Assembly (NCBI RefSeq): GCF_036711975.1
Contig: NC_091966.1
Location: forward strand, 16,127,501 to 16,191,500
Source: Onthophagus taurus
Lineage: Eukaryota > Arthropoda > Insecta > Coleoptera > Scarabaeidae
DNA length: 64,000 nucleotides
Direction: 5' to 3'
In this document: positions 22,891 to 35,099 of the stretch, piece after piece
Numbering within the stretch: the first letter of the stretch is position 1
Layout of the letters: every line of letters begins with the position of its first letter
The notes under the pieces: generated by a model
Seen by the model: the letters and a program-made list of their open reading frames with translations, nothing else
Databases searched by the model: none
Told to the model about the DNA's origin: nothing
Program-made: the position numbers and the translations under genes

Positions 22891-23866
22891 TTTTAATTCC
22901 CGGGATGTAGCACTTCTCTTAAACTTTACCGTTCTTGGTATAAAAATAAAGCTACGTAGATCGAACGGTGTGGATATCTGTTCGAATTTGTGTGCATTAA
23001 AATAATTCGTATAACGGATTTTTGGCTATAACGGGCATTCCTTGCCTGTATTCATCTGTTATATCGAGATTTTACTATACATATTTATATATCTTTTTAA
23101 AAGATATCACATGATATCCAACCCTACCAAAAAAATTTTATTGACAATAATATTTTCTTTAAATATCGCAAAACTTAATTAAGTTACATTTTAACTAGCT
23201 ACGCATTTTTGTTATCAAAGGAAATCTATAAATACTTTATGGTTTTTAACTCTATGATTTCATTTGTGTATACATGTATAAAATCACACAACATTGTTTC
23301 AATATACATTACTACATCATTTCGTAAAGAAAGATAATTTTGTAGCTTGTAAAAGGTCATTCAAGGGCGTTCTTTATGCATTAGGACCGCGCCGTATCTT
23401 GAATGGACGATATTATGAACACATGTGGTTGAAAAAGGAATGTGGTGTAGATAATTTAAAAATAGGTCGAAATGAAGGAAGTGTAAACTTTTACCATATC
23501 AAATTAAGGATAATTAACACTTAAAAAATAAAGCAGTGCTAAAAACAATAATATTTTTTAAGATTAGTATAATTTTTACTCACTGGAAGGAAGAACGTGC
23601 ACACTACAGAACTGTACGAGTGGAAGTTTATATCTGTTGTGGTATAATCTCAACCGCCAGACTACATACTCTGCAAAAATTAACGGCGTTGTGTTACTAC
23701 GCCGGTTTGGATTTATAAAACAAGAAATATAGACGTATATTTATTACGTATTATTGTAAGAAAAAACCGCTGATAAGGTGTATTACCATTACGGAGATTA
23801 AAATTTGAAATAAAGGGGTTCCCCGAGAAATTGAAAGATTATTATTGTTTTGTATTAGTTATTTAT
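22891..23866. other. Intergenic, no recognised gene
   Basis: Two short open frames on the plus strand (23294-23524 and 23536-23718) show no family I recognise and no splice logic linking them. I do not call them genes. The rest is AT-rich. Confidence 0.3.
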
Positions 23867-23867
23867 A

Positions 23868-23990
23868 CAGGGTCATCCACGACGACTGTCCATTAGAACT
23901 TTACAGGGTTCTGGCCAAAATACAAATTTGAAAATTCAGATTTAAGGTCGCCGTTCAATCACGTGATGTTCGCAAAAGTGCAAAAAAAAT
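23868..23990 (+). repeat. Dispersed repeat, copy 1 (ACAGGGTCATCCACGACGAC)
   Basis: About 85 bp is near-identical to 47475-47560 in the same orientation, beginning ACAGGGTCATCCACGACGAC and including TTTACAGGGTTCTGGCCAAA. The CAGGGT start next to TA fits a mariner-type end. Confidence 0.65.
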
Positions 23991-24329
23991 TTGTATAGTT
24001 CCGCTGTTGGTTAAAAGAGGTCGGTTCCTGAGTTCAATTCAGTTAAATTCAGTTATTCATAGCGACGCTTTTTTATATCAGCTTACAATTAGTCATCCTA
24101 CCGTTGAATGATTTTATTCGTTATTTTATATATTCCGGTGTAGTCTTACGCGATTCCTATTCTCGATATTATTTGGTGTTTTTTTCGTGTTTTTTTGGTG
24201 TTCGAATGCCTTTTGGTTTGCGAAATCTTGAGGTTTGAAGGCCCTTTTAAAGTTATTAAACGCTTTCAAAAAACTTTATTATTTTAACTAGTCTACAAAA
24301 AAAAACATAAAATGTACATTTGACGCCAC

Positions 24330-24745
24330 TGTATTTTTCTTATGTAGTTTGGTTCCCTAAACCCAAAAATCACATTTAAAATTTTTTCTATGGATACGTT
24401 TTGGAGATATGATTTTTTTTAGGGGTAATTTGATTATTTGCAGCAAATCTCGAGTTAGAGATGACCGAGTTGGTCGTGCTATTCATCAAACTAAAGAGTA
24501 TTGTATAGCCAATAAATGGAATTAATACTTATTCCAATCGGTTTGGTAGTTTTAAAACAATGTGAAAAGGGATTTTTTTTAGACGAAATGTGAACCAAAA
24601 ATTCATTCGATATCCTTGAAGACTCCGTAAAGTTTGCTCTTTTAATAAGACAACAAGGTACGCAGAATGATGGACTATGGAGAAATTACTAAAAATTATG
24701 ATCTTCTATATGTAAGAGCACAGCTTTTTCCTGTACAGGTGTCCC
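24330..24745 (+). repeat. Dispersed repeat pair, copy 1 (inverted copy at 48425-48880)
   Basis: About 420 bp recurs in inverse orientation near 48.4-48.9 kb with scattered mismatches. Shared landmarks include GGTTCCCTAAACCCAAAAAT, ATTGTATAGCCAATAAATG and AAGAGCACAGCTTTTTCCTG. No coding content was found. Confidence 0.7.
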
Positions 24746-24749
24746 AACG

Positions 24750-25330
24750 CAAAAATGGCTAAAAATTTTGGTTTATTTTATTTTTCCCGAAAACCATTAA
24801 CACCAAGAAAATGAAATTTGGGAAATATGTTTAGCTTATAATAGGGCATGTTTCGAGCCTATTTGTACTTTCAATCTTCCCTTCTAAGTTACTAAACATA
24901 ACCATCCCCGTTCAATTTTTGTCTAGATCTTTTTTATGACGATGATAAATACATTGGAAATATTTTATTTAGATAGACGAAAATATTCTAAAACTTTTGT
25001 TGTTCTTCGAAAAGTTAATAGTTCCTGAGAAAAAAATTAATTAAGCAGACACTAACTGTTAAGCTGTAGCGTTGTTAATCGAAAGTTGGAATGAATTTTT
25101 AAAGAAAAAATCTTAGAAGGCTTAGCAATCTTTGTCAGAAATATTTTTGACGTTTAAATGTCAGTGGTTTTCTTACTGTTATAAACTATATACCCTGTAT
25201 ATAGTTTGTTGGGTATATTTCTTATAGTTATTGAATAATTAACAAAAATTCTTTTTGTTCTATCTGAAACTAATGTATGTATTTAAAAGTTAATGTTGCT
25301 ATAGTGATAACCATACGCATTTATAGCTAA
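24750..25330 (+). repeat. Repeat fragments shared with 46.5-46.7 kb and with the long mariner TIR
   Basis: 24800-24940 matches 46510-46640 in the same orientation (GAAATTTGGGAAAT, ATAATAGGGCA, TTTCAATCTTCCCTT). 25203-25320 matches the inner part of the long TIR at 49238-49352 (GGGTATATTTCTTATAGTTA, TGTTGCTATAGTGATAACCA), so it is a lone TIR piece from that mariner family. Confidence 0.65.
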
Positions 25331-26204
25331 CGATAAACTTGAAATTGCTTCTAATCAAAATTCAATTCCAAATAAATCTTTAAGAATACGTTTTCAAAAT
25401 TGAAATATTTATAACTACTTGATTTACATTTCATTGTTAACCTTATTTCTTCTTGGAAGGGGGAGTATTTGTAGTGTCATATCTACAAAATCCATTTCCT
25501 AAATCCAAGATACCACCATATATTTTTCCTTCGTCAAACAAAAAGATTTAGGGACCTTGTTTTTTTAAAAATATATCTTGGCAACAAAAATTTGTTATTA
25601 TATAAAATTATTCATTCCACAGATTCATTCCTTTCAATAAACTCATAGAAGACACACGTGTATAAAACTGCTTGACTAATTTAATTTTGATTAAATGTTT
25701 TATTAATTATGTTGGGAAAATAAAATCTATTAACAATCCCACAACATTCAATACATCACGAAACTGTTCAAAGTTAAAATAATAAAGCAATATTTTATTC
25801 TTTAAATATCGCCATCTATAAGACGGTTGCCAAAATACCAAAGTTAGGTTGTTCAGTAGATTCCCTTACATATTTCAATAATTACGTGAAAATTGCACAT
25901 TTTTAGATAAAACACAATCCTGAGATAACAACAAATCTATTATACTTGTACTGTCACGGAATCTCTTCTTATATTACACATCTAGTGAATGAAGCATTGT
26001 CACCTCGCTTAAGTGCTTAATTTGTCATAAAAGTCAGTTTTTATTACACCCTTTTTATGACAAAGTTTAGTAATTTATTATTGTTAATATAACAACTATT
26101 TTATAAAATAAATTATGTCATTCACTACTACAATATGTGTACTTCAATCCTGTGTATTTACTTTTCTGTAATAATTTGGCAGAAAGTCATAAATGTGTTA
26201 GAAA
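25331..26204. other. AT-rich intergenic, nothing recognised
   Basis: No open frame, repeat pair or RNA gene could be supported here on either strand. Confidence 0.3.
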
Positions 26205-26480
26205 GTAACCTCTATCGGCCTATATGGGCCCATATAAAAATGGCCATTGAACGGTGACCTTAAGAGGCCTACCTAGCTGGCGAAAAATTCGAAACGAGAT
26301 TCGGTCGTGAACACGCCTAATGCGGCAACACCGCTCCATGTGTACTCGATCGGGCTGGCGTGCCAGGCCGATGGCGACTAGGACTGTCCGATTGTCGGGT
26401 AATTCCCCGACAATCAGCGACGTTGATTTTATTCTTAGTTGAATGCATTTGAATACGAGTCGGGGCCGCTTTTTGGAACA
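26205..26480. other. GC-rich island rich in hairpins, function unknown
   Basis: The stretch stands out from its AT-rich surroundings. It holds a perfect 16-bp palindrome (TATATGGGCCCATATA, 26221-26236), CTGGCGTGCCAG (about 26355-26366), and a perfect 10-bp stem GATTGTCGGG / CCCGACAATC with a 6-base loop (26390-26415). No protein frame, rRNA or tRNA was recognised. It could be the 5' region of a retroelement or a structured RNA; both are guesses. Confidence 0.4.
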
Positions 26481-26678
26481 TAGCTGTTATTACTAGTATT
26501 TCATTATTATCGATTGTTAGTTAAAATTATATATTTTCTCGAAAAGGGATGTTGGTGGATGCCGATCTTATCAGATTCCTCATTATAAAATTTCACAGTA
26601 TACCAAATTTTATCTGTATATGACAAATAACTGAAATTATTGAAGGTAATCTATACCTTAGGCATTTATTGATTTATA

Positions 26679-28042
26679 CAGGGTGATTTATCAGTTCACC
26701 ATCAAACTTTGTCATATGATAGCTAATCCAATTACAAAAAAAATTTTAATGAACATATGTCCTATTTTAATTATTTACGAAATTAACATAATTAACTGCT
26801 ACATTTTTTTAAAACACATAAATATTACAAATATTGTTCAAAATAGCCTCCTTCTGAAGGAGGAATACATGCTTCACAATGACGAATTAAAGAGTTCTTC
26901 AGTCGAATTAAAATGTCTGGTTGATTTCTTGTTTCAGTAGCAGCCATTTGTATTCTGTTTAATAACTGTTCTCGTGTGTTAATTTCCACTTCATACACAA
27001 TTTGTTTCATATGACCCCATAAGTAGAAATCCAATGGATTAAGATCGGGGGATCTAAGTGGCCAAGCAAATGGACCATTATTACCAATCCACTTGTTTGG
27101 AAAATATTGATTTAACCACTCGACAACTACTCTTCCGTGATGAGGTGGGCATCATTGTGCTAGTACCAGATATTTTGAATTACATTAAGAGGTATATCTT
27201 CAAGTAAATCAAAAAGAGTATTGTTCAAAAAAAATCTGTAATTTACAGCGTTCAAACGTCCATCAAGTACAAGCAAACCTAGTAAATTGTTGTTAAATAT
27301 TCCACCCCAAACGTTGATGCTGAAACGTTGTTGAAATTTTCTTAGTCTAATCGCATGCGGATTTTGTAATACCCAGATATGTTCATTATGGTAATTATTT
27401 ATACCATCTCGTGTAAAACATGATTTATCTGTCCAGAGAACATTTGAAATGAAGTCATTATTTTGAGCATGTTACTGCAATAACCATTCACAAAATGCTA
27501 ACTGTTGCTGATTATTTCCTGGCTGTAGAGCTTGAACGTTCTGTTTACGATACGGATGAAGGACTTGGCGGTTCAATACGCGCCATGCAAAATTTTGACT
27601 TACATGTATGTTGTGTGCTATTCTTCGAGTGCTGATATAAGGATTATCAATGACAGCATTAATTACAGTTTCTTCGTCCTCTATATTAACTACATGCGGT
27701 CGAATAGGATTACCTGTTTCTCGAAGTCTTCTGAAAGAATTGCTAAAAACTGAATAATATGGCAAATGACGCTGTGGAAATCTTTCTTGATATTCTGGTA
27801 CTAATTGTCGAGCATTTCAATTGCAAAAACCATACACGAAAATTATATCAGTATACTCTTCAGTGCTATAAGCGTAGATTTTGAGTTTCTTCTTGTATGT
27901 AATAATTAAACCTTACAGCAAACTGACATATTACAATGACAAGTTTTTACTGACTATTAATACATTCGCTGCAGAAAACTTTAAAGTGTTATATATATAT
28001 TACATATGTCAAAGTTTAATGGTGAGCTAATAAATCATCCTG
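26679..28042 (-). mobile_element. Mariner-like transposon, nearly full length, with TIRs and TA target
   Basis: 1,364 bp bounded by about 40-bp imperfect TIRs (CAGGGTGATTTATCAGTTCA left; CAGGATGATTTATTAGCTCA right, inverted) with TA on both sides. The transposase on the minus strand begins near 27870 (EEYTDIIFVYGFCN, then VPEYQERFPQRHLP). It includes the helix-turn-helix (YISTRRIAHNIHVSQNFAWR), the first catalytic aspartate (VLWTDKSCF), and PPDLNPLDFYLWG near 27030, ending at 26825. A few in-frame stops (for example before 27765 and after 27472) and a frameshift make it inactive. Confidence 0.88.
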
Positions 28043-29266
28043 TATTTAAAGATTAAAAACGTTTACACTAGTTATCATAATTTTTGCTCTAGCAGTATAT
28101 GTGGTTGAAATTATGCCACCACTTACAGAACCACCATATATTTTTATACAGGGTGCCCATTATTTATGGAATATAGTATATATCTCGGTAAATGTTGACT
28201 TTATAAAAAAACATTTTATACAAAAGTTGTTTAATATTTTATTTGTCATAATAGGACAGCAACACAACATTCAATTGTTTATATTTCAGAAAACAAATGA
28301 GCAACGAATAACACTTGAATTGTTTTAAATGGCAATGTACCCTTTTGTTAGGTTCATTTGATAGAGATTGTTTTTCTCCCTTATATCAGAAAATTTTTGA
28401 AAAAATGCAAAAGTTGTTTATTAAGAACATTTTTAGTTCTTTATGAGTTAATATATTTTTTTATTATTTATGTTGTATTATTTATTTTAAAATATACCTT
28501 TGGTATTTATTTTAATAATTAATCTAATAGTAAATGATCAGATAATTGTGCAAATATTCTCATTATTAAAAATTTATTGCCACACTTAAACATTGTTTTG
28601 CATTCTACGTAAATTAAATGTTTAAATTTAAATTAGTGATATAAAAATTTTTTGATATATCTGAAAATATTAATCGCTTCAGGTTTGTTTTTTTTGAGAG
28701 ACACTACGCCGACGTCTCGGTTACCGAGAATACCAAGCTCCACTATGTCTCGGTCAATGTTTGGGACGGAGCAATATTTGCGATGTTGCCGTATTTATAC
28801 TCCGAAAGCAATCAAACCCGACTAAACGTTTTAAACCCATTTTATTTAAATTTGCTGCATTTAATAAAAAAATTGAATTCTTTAAATATGATTTACTTTA
28901 CAATTCACTACCTGGTGATGCATTCCGTTTTTAAAAATTTTTTAAAACGTGATTTTAGAAACGTTACGCGACATTTTTTGAAAAAACTAAATGCATCACT
29001 AAAAACTATATAAAAAAATAGAAATTTTGATGTAACAAACATACAAAAATTTTAAACGATGGCTGAATAAAATGGTATTCGTTGTTTTCGCTAATAGGTT
29101 ATCCTCTTAAGTATTATCAAATGCGTTCTCTTCGACTAAAATATTTTCAAATATCTAACACTTCCGGTTATACCGGAAGTCGCAACCTACTTTGTTTTTT
29201 TAAATGGAACACCCTGTATATTTTTACATATATGGATTTGTCTGTTTTCAAGGTTTATGAATGACT
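28043..29266. other. AT-rich spacer with isolated transposon ends
   Basis: Only isolated pieces are seen: a mariner-type end (ACAGGGTGCCCATTATTTA, about 28148) and TTAAATGGAACACCCTGTAT (about 29201), which do not match one another as a pair. No gene was recognised. Confidence 0.35.
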
Positions 29267-30752
29267 TTACTTTTTGCAATTTGATTAGGCCGTTCTCGAG
29301 TTATTCGAATTTTTCTAGAAAAATCTGCTCCAGCAGACATTTATTCAAAAAATCAGAGAACACTCGGTTTTTGGGGTATCAATTTAGGATTCAGAACATG
29401 CTTAAGCAACATGATGGAGTATGTTTTGGTGCCGAGTATGGCTGTCTAGAACGTTTGGTCACTTTACTATGGCACGTTACCTTTTCGAAACTTGGAAATA
29501 CCATAACTTCATTTCTTTAAATGGCACCCCCCATATTTTATTACTTAGTCGTCTTCGGTGTCTCATTTTACATCTTTTATATCCCATATGTCCTATACCT
29601 AACATTTATAGTTTGGGAAATAATTAAGGTTTATTGAAAAATGCACACAAATATCGATATTTAACCTAGTGTGTCATGAATACCTAGTGCGATCTAGTGA
29701 ATAACCGAATGAAGTGGAGGTTTGAAAATTTGCAGACTTGTGATGTTTGATGCCAGCTTTTTAACTAAAGTATTTTCAGGTCCGGGTACTTGTGGTTATA
29801 CCGGAAGAGGTGACAATTTTCATATTTTAAATGGAACACTCTGAGTTTTATAACATTTTTCAATCAAAAATGTCAACTACAACGTTACTTTTTATAATTT
29901 ATAATTCATCTACTTTGACCGTCGGAAAAAAAATTTTGTGTTGGGAATGTTGTTGTGGTTATGTATTATCAGAGGATCAGTAAGGAAAGAGTACAGTTTG
30001 ACATTTGCTAAAGCTATGGAAGCTAAGCTATTTGGAATTTAGTAATGAGGATTATTTGAATTTGATAATAATTTATGGAGAGTGCAACCAAATAATTGCG
30101 CGTATGTGTCGGCTGCAACATACAGGAGCCTAAAATTGAACAAAAATTTCAAAAATGTAATGAAATACAGGATGTTCTATTTGAAATATGAAAATTGTCA
30201 CCTCTTCCGGTGTAACCGCAAGCACCCGGAACCTGAAAATATTTTAGTAAAAAGCTGGCATCAAACACAGAAGTCTGCAAATTTTCAAAAGGCCAGTTCA
30301 TATGGTTATACACTAGGTCACACTAGGTATTCATGGGACAGGACACTAGGTTAAATATCGATATGATATGTATGCATTTTTCAAAAAACCATAATTATCT
30401 CCCAAACTATAAATGTTAGGTATAGGATATATGGGATATAAAAGATGTAAAATGAGACACCGCAGACGACTAAGTAATAAAATATGGGGGGTGCCATTTA
30501 AAAAAATGATGTTATGGTATTTCCAAATTTCGAAAAGTTAACGTGCCGTAGTAAAGTGACCAAACAATCTAGACAGCCGTATTCGGCACCAAAACATACT
30601 CCATCATGTTGCTTACGCATGTTCTGAATCCTAAATTGATATCCCAAAAATCGAGTGTTCTCTGATTTTTTTAACAAATGTCTGCTGGAGCAGATTTTTC
30701 TAGGAAAATTCGAATAACTCGAGAACGGCAGAATCAAATTGCAAAAAGTAAG
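29267..30752. repeat. 1.5-kb fold-back element with arms of about 590 bp
   Basis: 29267-29850 returns inverted at about 30170-30752, separated by roughly 310 bp. Landmarks shared by the arms: TTTTTGCAATTTGATT, TCTGCTCCAGCAGACAT (reverse ATGTCTGCTGGAGCAGA), AACATGATGGAGTATGTTTT and TGGCACCCCCCATATTTTAT. The arms have diverged by point changes and small indels. Neither arm holds a gene. The right arm ends against the Harbinger-like exon that follows. Confidence 0.8.
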
Positions 30753-31790
30753 ATATTAAAGAAAAGGAGCGAAATTTGTTTGTTTGAAGATACAAGTTTC
30801 AAAAAAGCAGCTACGGCAAAAGAAAGACTGCTCTTGACGCTTCGCTTTCTTGCAATAAATGATTCCTATGTCAGCCTTAAATATTTATTCAAAAGTTCAA
30901 CATCTGCAATATGTTACGTCATTCCCGAGGTATGCACGACGATAATTGATGCTTTGAAGGAGAATGTTCAGGTAAGTTAAATAAAAAGCATTTGATTGTT
31001 ATAGATTGTCGTTTGTTATATTAAATGTTTATGCATGATTAGATCATGCATGCTTCTAAATATTAATTATGTTTTAAATTTGGAATTTTCTGAATCCCCT
31101 GAGTTTAAAAGTGTCAGTTGTTAATGGGCGTCTAAATGATATACTTGAATAAAGAACTGCTGGTGATGATGATAACGTCGTTGGAATCTGTGGATTTGAA
31201 AAACTTCTAGGCACGTCATATTTCTGATATCCGCATCAAAAATAATGTTATTCATTAAATTTTGCACTATTTTTGAGCATCGATCCGAATAGCAGTCCAG
31301 CTTACTTGCTACATATATGATTATTGTTTTTGACAAATTTGTTGGCCATAGAGTTTTAGAATACGTTCGCCTCATCAATTATGGGATCATGCCTCGGTCT
31401 TTTTCATACTTGTTTGGCAGTTTTAGTAATGTTGGTATTCCTACTTTGATGCTCTTTTCTTTTTGCATGATTTTGCAGGATTTTTGGTTATAGTTGGATT
31501 ACCGTCAATCATTTCATTTTCTTTCATTCTAAAACAATCGTAAAAACAGTTATTGATAAAGTTACTAAGTTATCATTTGTTGTTTATTTCAGAAGACGAA
31601 AAATCCTGAAGAATTGTTACAAATAACTAGAGGATTTGAACAAAGATGGAATTACCTCAATTGTTTAGGTGCAAAAACGACAATCTTAAATTTATATTCA
31701 AATGAAATGTGTATTACAGACGTGGGAAGAAGAAAAAAAACTGGTAACATAGCAAACTGTCTCGGTACTACCTAAATCCAAGAATTAATC
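30750..31790 (+). mobile_element. PIF/Harbinger transposase fragment with a retained intron
   Basis: Exon-like block 30750-30971 reads KERLLLTLRFLAINDSYVSL and SSTSAICYVIPEVCTTIIDA, matching the N-terminal half of HARBI1-like nucleases. It ends CAG/GTAAGT. A TTTCAG acceptor at about 31592 leads in phase to KNPEELLQITRGFEQRWNYL and NCLGA, the block just before the first catalytic aspartate (normally CLGAIDGKH). That aspartate and everything downstream are lost by about 31770. Confidence 0.8.
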
Positions 31791-32685
31791 CAAGTGAATG
31801 GTTCTAAATTAACTTGGTAAAAGAGATAAAACCTAAACAATTGCTGAAAAGAAAACAGTCGCTGAAAAGAAAAGAAGTGTCATAAATGCCACTAAGCTAA
31901 AAAAATTAAAAAAAAACACAGATAATACGCAATAAAAGACGTGGGGAATCTCTGCCGGGCCCTTAAAATTAACGTCAATACTGGACGTGAGTATTGAAAT
32001 TTGACGCCCGTAGTAAATGGAAAATTAAGGTCATGCTGAAAAACCACCATACGAACACTGGTCCAGATAACATCAAAAGTGATGTCACTCAATGTGACCA
32101 ATAAAATCATAAATGTGCAAAACAGGGAAATAGTAATTAATGCCAAACTCCTGCTATTTATGGTGCTCTAGGACAATACAGAGAGCACTGAAAACTCCTC
32201 ATAATAAATTACGAGCAGAAGTTCAAAATGAAAATAGAGGAAATACAAAGGAACAAATGCAAGAAATTCAGGAGATATGGGCATACGAAAATATTCTGTA
32301 GTTACGCAGAAGTGAATAATGCACAAAAAACCAATCATTGGAGAAGTTTGCTAGGCCCAGGAGACATAAACATATAAAAAAATTCTATAGACACGCAGCA
32401 GTTTGTGTGAAAAGCCCAGAAAACTATTCGTCGGAGAAGTGTGCTAGGTTCAGAAATGTAGTGGAGTCGCAGAAATGGCGGGAAAACTTAGGCAACCTAT
32501 AAAAAGCATCAAAATTTAGGAGTTTTTCTGCAAAAAAGTGTCTAGCGAAACTACATATTGATACGCACAATATTCACACCCTTTACATTAACGGAGTTCC
32601 CGTCCATAGCCACTTGGATTCTATCCACAATAGCTCAAATTCATAACATAATCTCATCATTCTTCATACTCTCAGCAATCCCCTA
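31791..32685. other. Unassigned intergenic sequence
   Basis: Locally repetitive wording is seen (for example ATCATTGGAGAAGTTTGCTA near 32332 and TTCGTCGGAGAAGTGTGCTA near 32429), suggesting a decayed repeated unit of about 97 bp. No recognisable protein. Confidence 0.35.
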
Positions 32686-32689
32686 AGTG

Positions 32690-33600
32690 ATAATTGTACC
32701 TTTACGACCTCTCATGGCCCATATCAGTAACTTTTCAACTTTTTGCAGTTACTTCAAGGGGTCTGTTTCGACAGAGACTCCAGACGGATGTCGTAACTTT
32801 ACACTGTCTCACTTCCCATTCAGTGCCGGAGCTGTTCCACCCCTGCACAGAACTTTACGAGTCTCCTTTTACACAATACGGTGGTGCATTTACTACTTCT
32901 CACCGACACGTAACCTAGCTCACTACATTAAACACAACGATAATATAAACGTAAGAGCCCATTTGCTTACTCTGCTGATAGTAGAGCTTACTCTGCCCTT
33001 TTTCTGTTTCAGATCCAAGCGCGAAGGCCATAAGGGCCCCTGGACTGTACCATCGCAGAACGGCATTTTGGCAATACAACTCAGCTGTAAGTATACCTTC
33101 CCTCTCCCACATTTAACCTCTGTGCTTTGTTTCAGAACCAGTCCCGAGGACTATGAGGCACCCCAAGGTTTATAGAACATAAGGTTACCTCATTCCCTAT
33201 GCCTCTGTAGTATCGATTATTACCCCGCAAATTGACGTCACTGGTTCGATACAGTCAGAATAAAAGAAAGCCTATACTGTGGTACAGTCTATATAAAACA
33301 TTTAAACCTCGCATCGTGTTGTGTTGTTCATAGAACCAGCTACGTCACTGACCCACCTTGCCTCTCAGAGGAGGAGAATCGGTATTGGGTAACCTTATGT
33401 TCTATAGACCTTGGAGGCACCCCAGGACTGTAGCATCACAGGATGGCATCGCGGCGACACAACATACTACATATCGACAAACGGCCGGCACTGGCACTAA
33501 TCACCAAACTGCTCTAGTGGAAGATAAAGAATCACCAGTCATACAAATATTGCCACAGATGACGGCCAGAATGGATGAGTTCTCATAGACTCGTGCGTAT
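32690..33600 (+). other. Repeated exon-like modules with strong splice signals
   Basis: A GTAAGAG donor at 32951 pairs with a pyrimidine-rich TTTCTGTTTCAG ending at 33012; a 74-base block follows, then GTAAGTATA at 33087 and another GTTTCAG ending at 33135. The implied introns are 62 and 49 bases. The block after 33012 resembles the one after 33135 and a third at about 33418-33465 (GGCACCCCAGGACTGTAGCA). An inverted repeat, CCAAGGTTTATAGAACATAA versus TTATGTTCTATAGACCTTGG, spans 33165-33413. Open frames here match no family I know. It could be a retroelement leader or a spliced non-coding transcript. Confidence 0.35.
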
Positions 33601-35099
33601 AGAAACCAGATAAATCAGACTATCTATCCAGAAAACAGTGCGAATGGAGGAAGTGCAGAAGTAATTCCTGAAAAGATTGCGCACTGTCAAGATTTATCGA
33701 TACAAAGAAACGATTTCTTTCCAAGTTACCCTTTATTGCCCACCTAGTCCTAAAACATTATGTCTTGTCTATTGTGGGTGAAAGGGGAGGTAGAATGTAA
33801 TGATTGAAATACGTTCTTTTCCCGCTTGCTATAATCGCCGTTATCATTAGCTGCTCCCTGATTGAAGGTTAAATGGATGTAAAAATTAAAGTGCATCTTC
33901 GTATTTTCATTTTAGAAAAGTATTTCCTTACGCAAAAGTCGAAAAAAGATTTTTTTCGGACACTCACTGGAAATGCCTATATTTCCTTATTACAAATCGT
34001 AAAGAAAAGTACCTAATTTCTTTATAGCAACCAAATAAACAATTAATTATTTATTAGAATAAATATTAAACGTACAATTATTAAGGTTAGAGAAGCTTAT
34101 ACTTGATGTACACTGTTGTAACTGTAAATCACCACATGTTAGTGACGATTTTGATAACACCTCCTGATGAACTCCTGATGAATCACTACTTTATTTTTTT
34201 TGTTTGGTTGCTGTAGTGAGGGAAACGGCAGAAACGACAATTTGATTCTCGTCGTGTACTTTTTAAATAATTTCTTATAAAATGTAGGTAATTCATTTAA
34301 ATTGAGTGTCCGAAAAAACTTCATGTATTATTCTTAAAGAAAAGTAACTTCTTCTTTACTCATCGCGTTTCTAATTCGCGATTCGTAAAGAAAAAAGTAT
34401 ACTTTCTTTACTTATAATACAAATAACTATTTTTTATCATCATTGTCGTGTCAGATGTCTTGTGGAGATTGCGTTTGGTATTTTGATTCGACAATGTAAT
34501 TTACACTTGCAAGCACTGATCAGAAATCGTCAGATTTGTTCCGATCAAATATTCTTCCAAATTATCGCCGCAGCCACATGACCGTTGCATGACCGCAGGA
34601 AGACCGTATGTATGTGTGACCGTGACTTTATCGTTCGTTAATTGATAGTGTGAATAAGCTTTTCATATTGAATATTTCAAAGATATACAATTAACTTAAT
34701 CATATTTAAATATAAACAACTGTGTGGTGTGTGAGTGCTGCTTTGATGATTAGGAAGATCGTGTGTGTTACAATTAACCAGTGCATGAACTTCAAAGTTT
34801 TCATTTTTTTTTGTATTTATCTTCGTAAATATTTAAAAATTGTTCTCGGTATTATTCTTAAATTCAAATTAAGAAATATAATTAATTCTTTTTTTAAGAA
34901 AGATGTATCTCTAACATTACAATACTCTAATGTCCTTAAATAAATATGTTAAGAAAATAATATTCAAATAAACTACTGTATAATATGTGATAATAATTTT
35001 ATTCTTAATTATACAAGAATTACATAAGAATTATGTATTATAAAAACTTACTATAGATATAAATATAAACCGAATACACACTAAAAATGTTTAAAGTTA
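33601..35099. other. Intergenic with decayed MITE-like pieces
   Basis: CGGACACTCA near 33957 returns inverted as TGAGTGTCCG near 34303, and a GTAAAGAAAAGTA-type motif recurs at about 34000, 34336 and 34383. No gene recognised. The end of the interval is the 3' flank of LITAF B. Confidence 0.35.

Noticed and set aside
23294-23718. Two consecutive plus-strand frames as a possible host gene
   Set aside because: No family resemblance, no splice pair joining them, and the composition equals background.
26205-26480. Possible tRNA-derived SINE or rRNA piece
   Set aside because: A TTTCGAATT box-B-like word is seen on the minus strand, but no convincing A box, cloverleaf or rRNA motif.
32687-33175. 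162-codon open frame as a protein gene
   Set aside because: It reads straight through two strong splice-site pairs and matches no family; the splice signals are the better supported feature.
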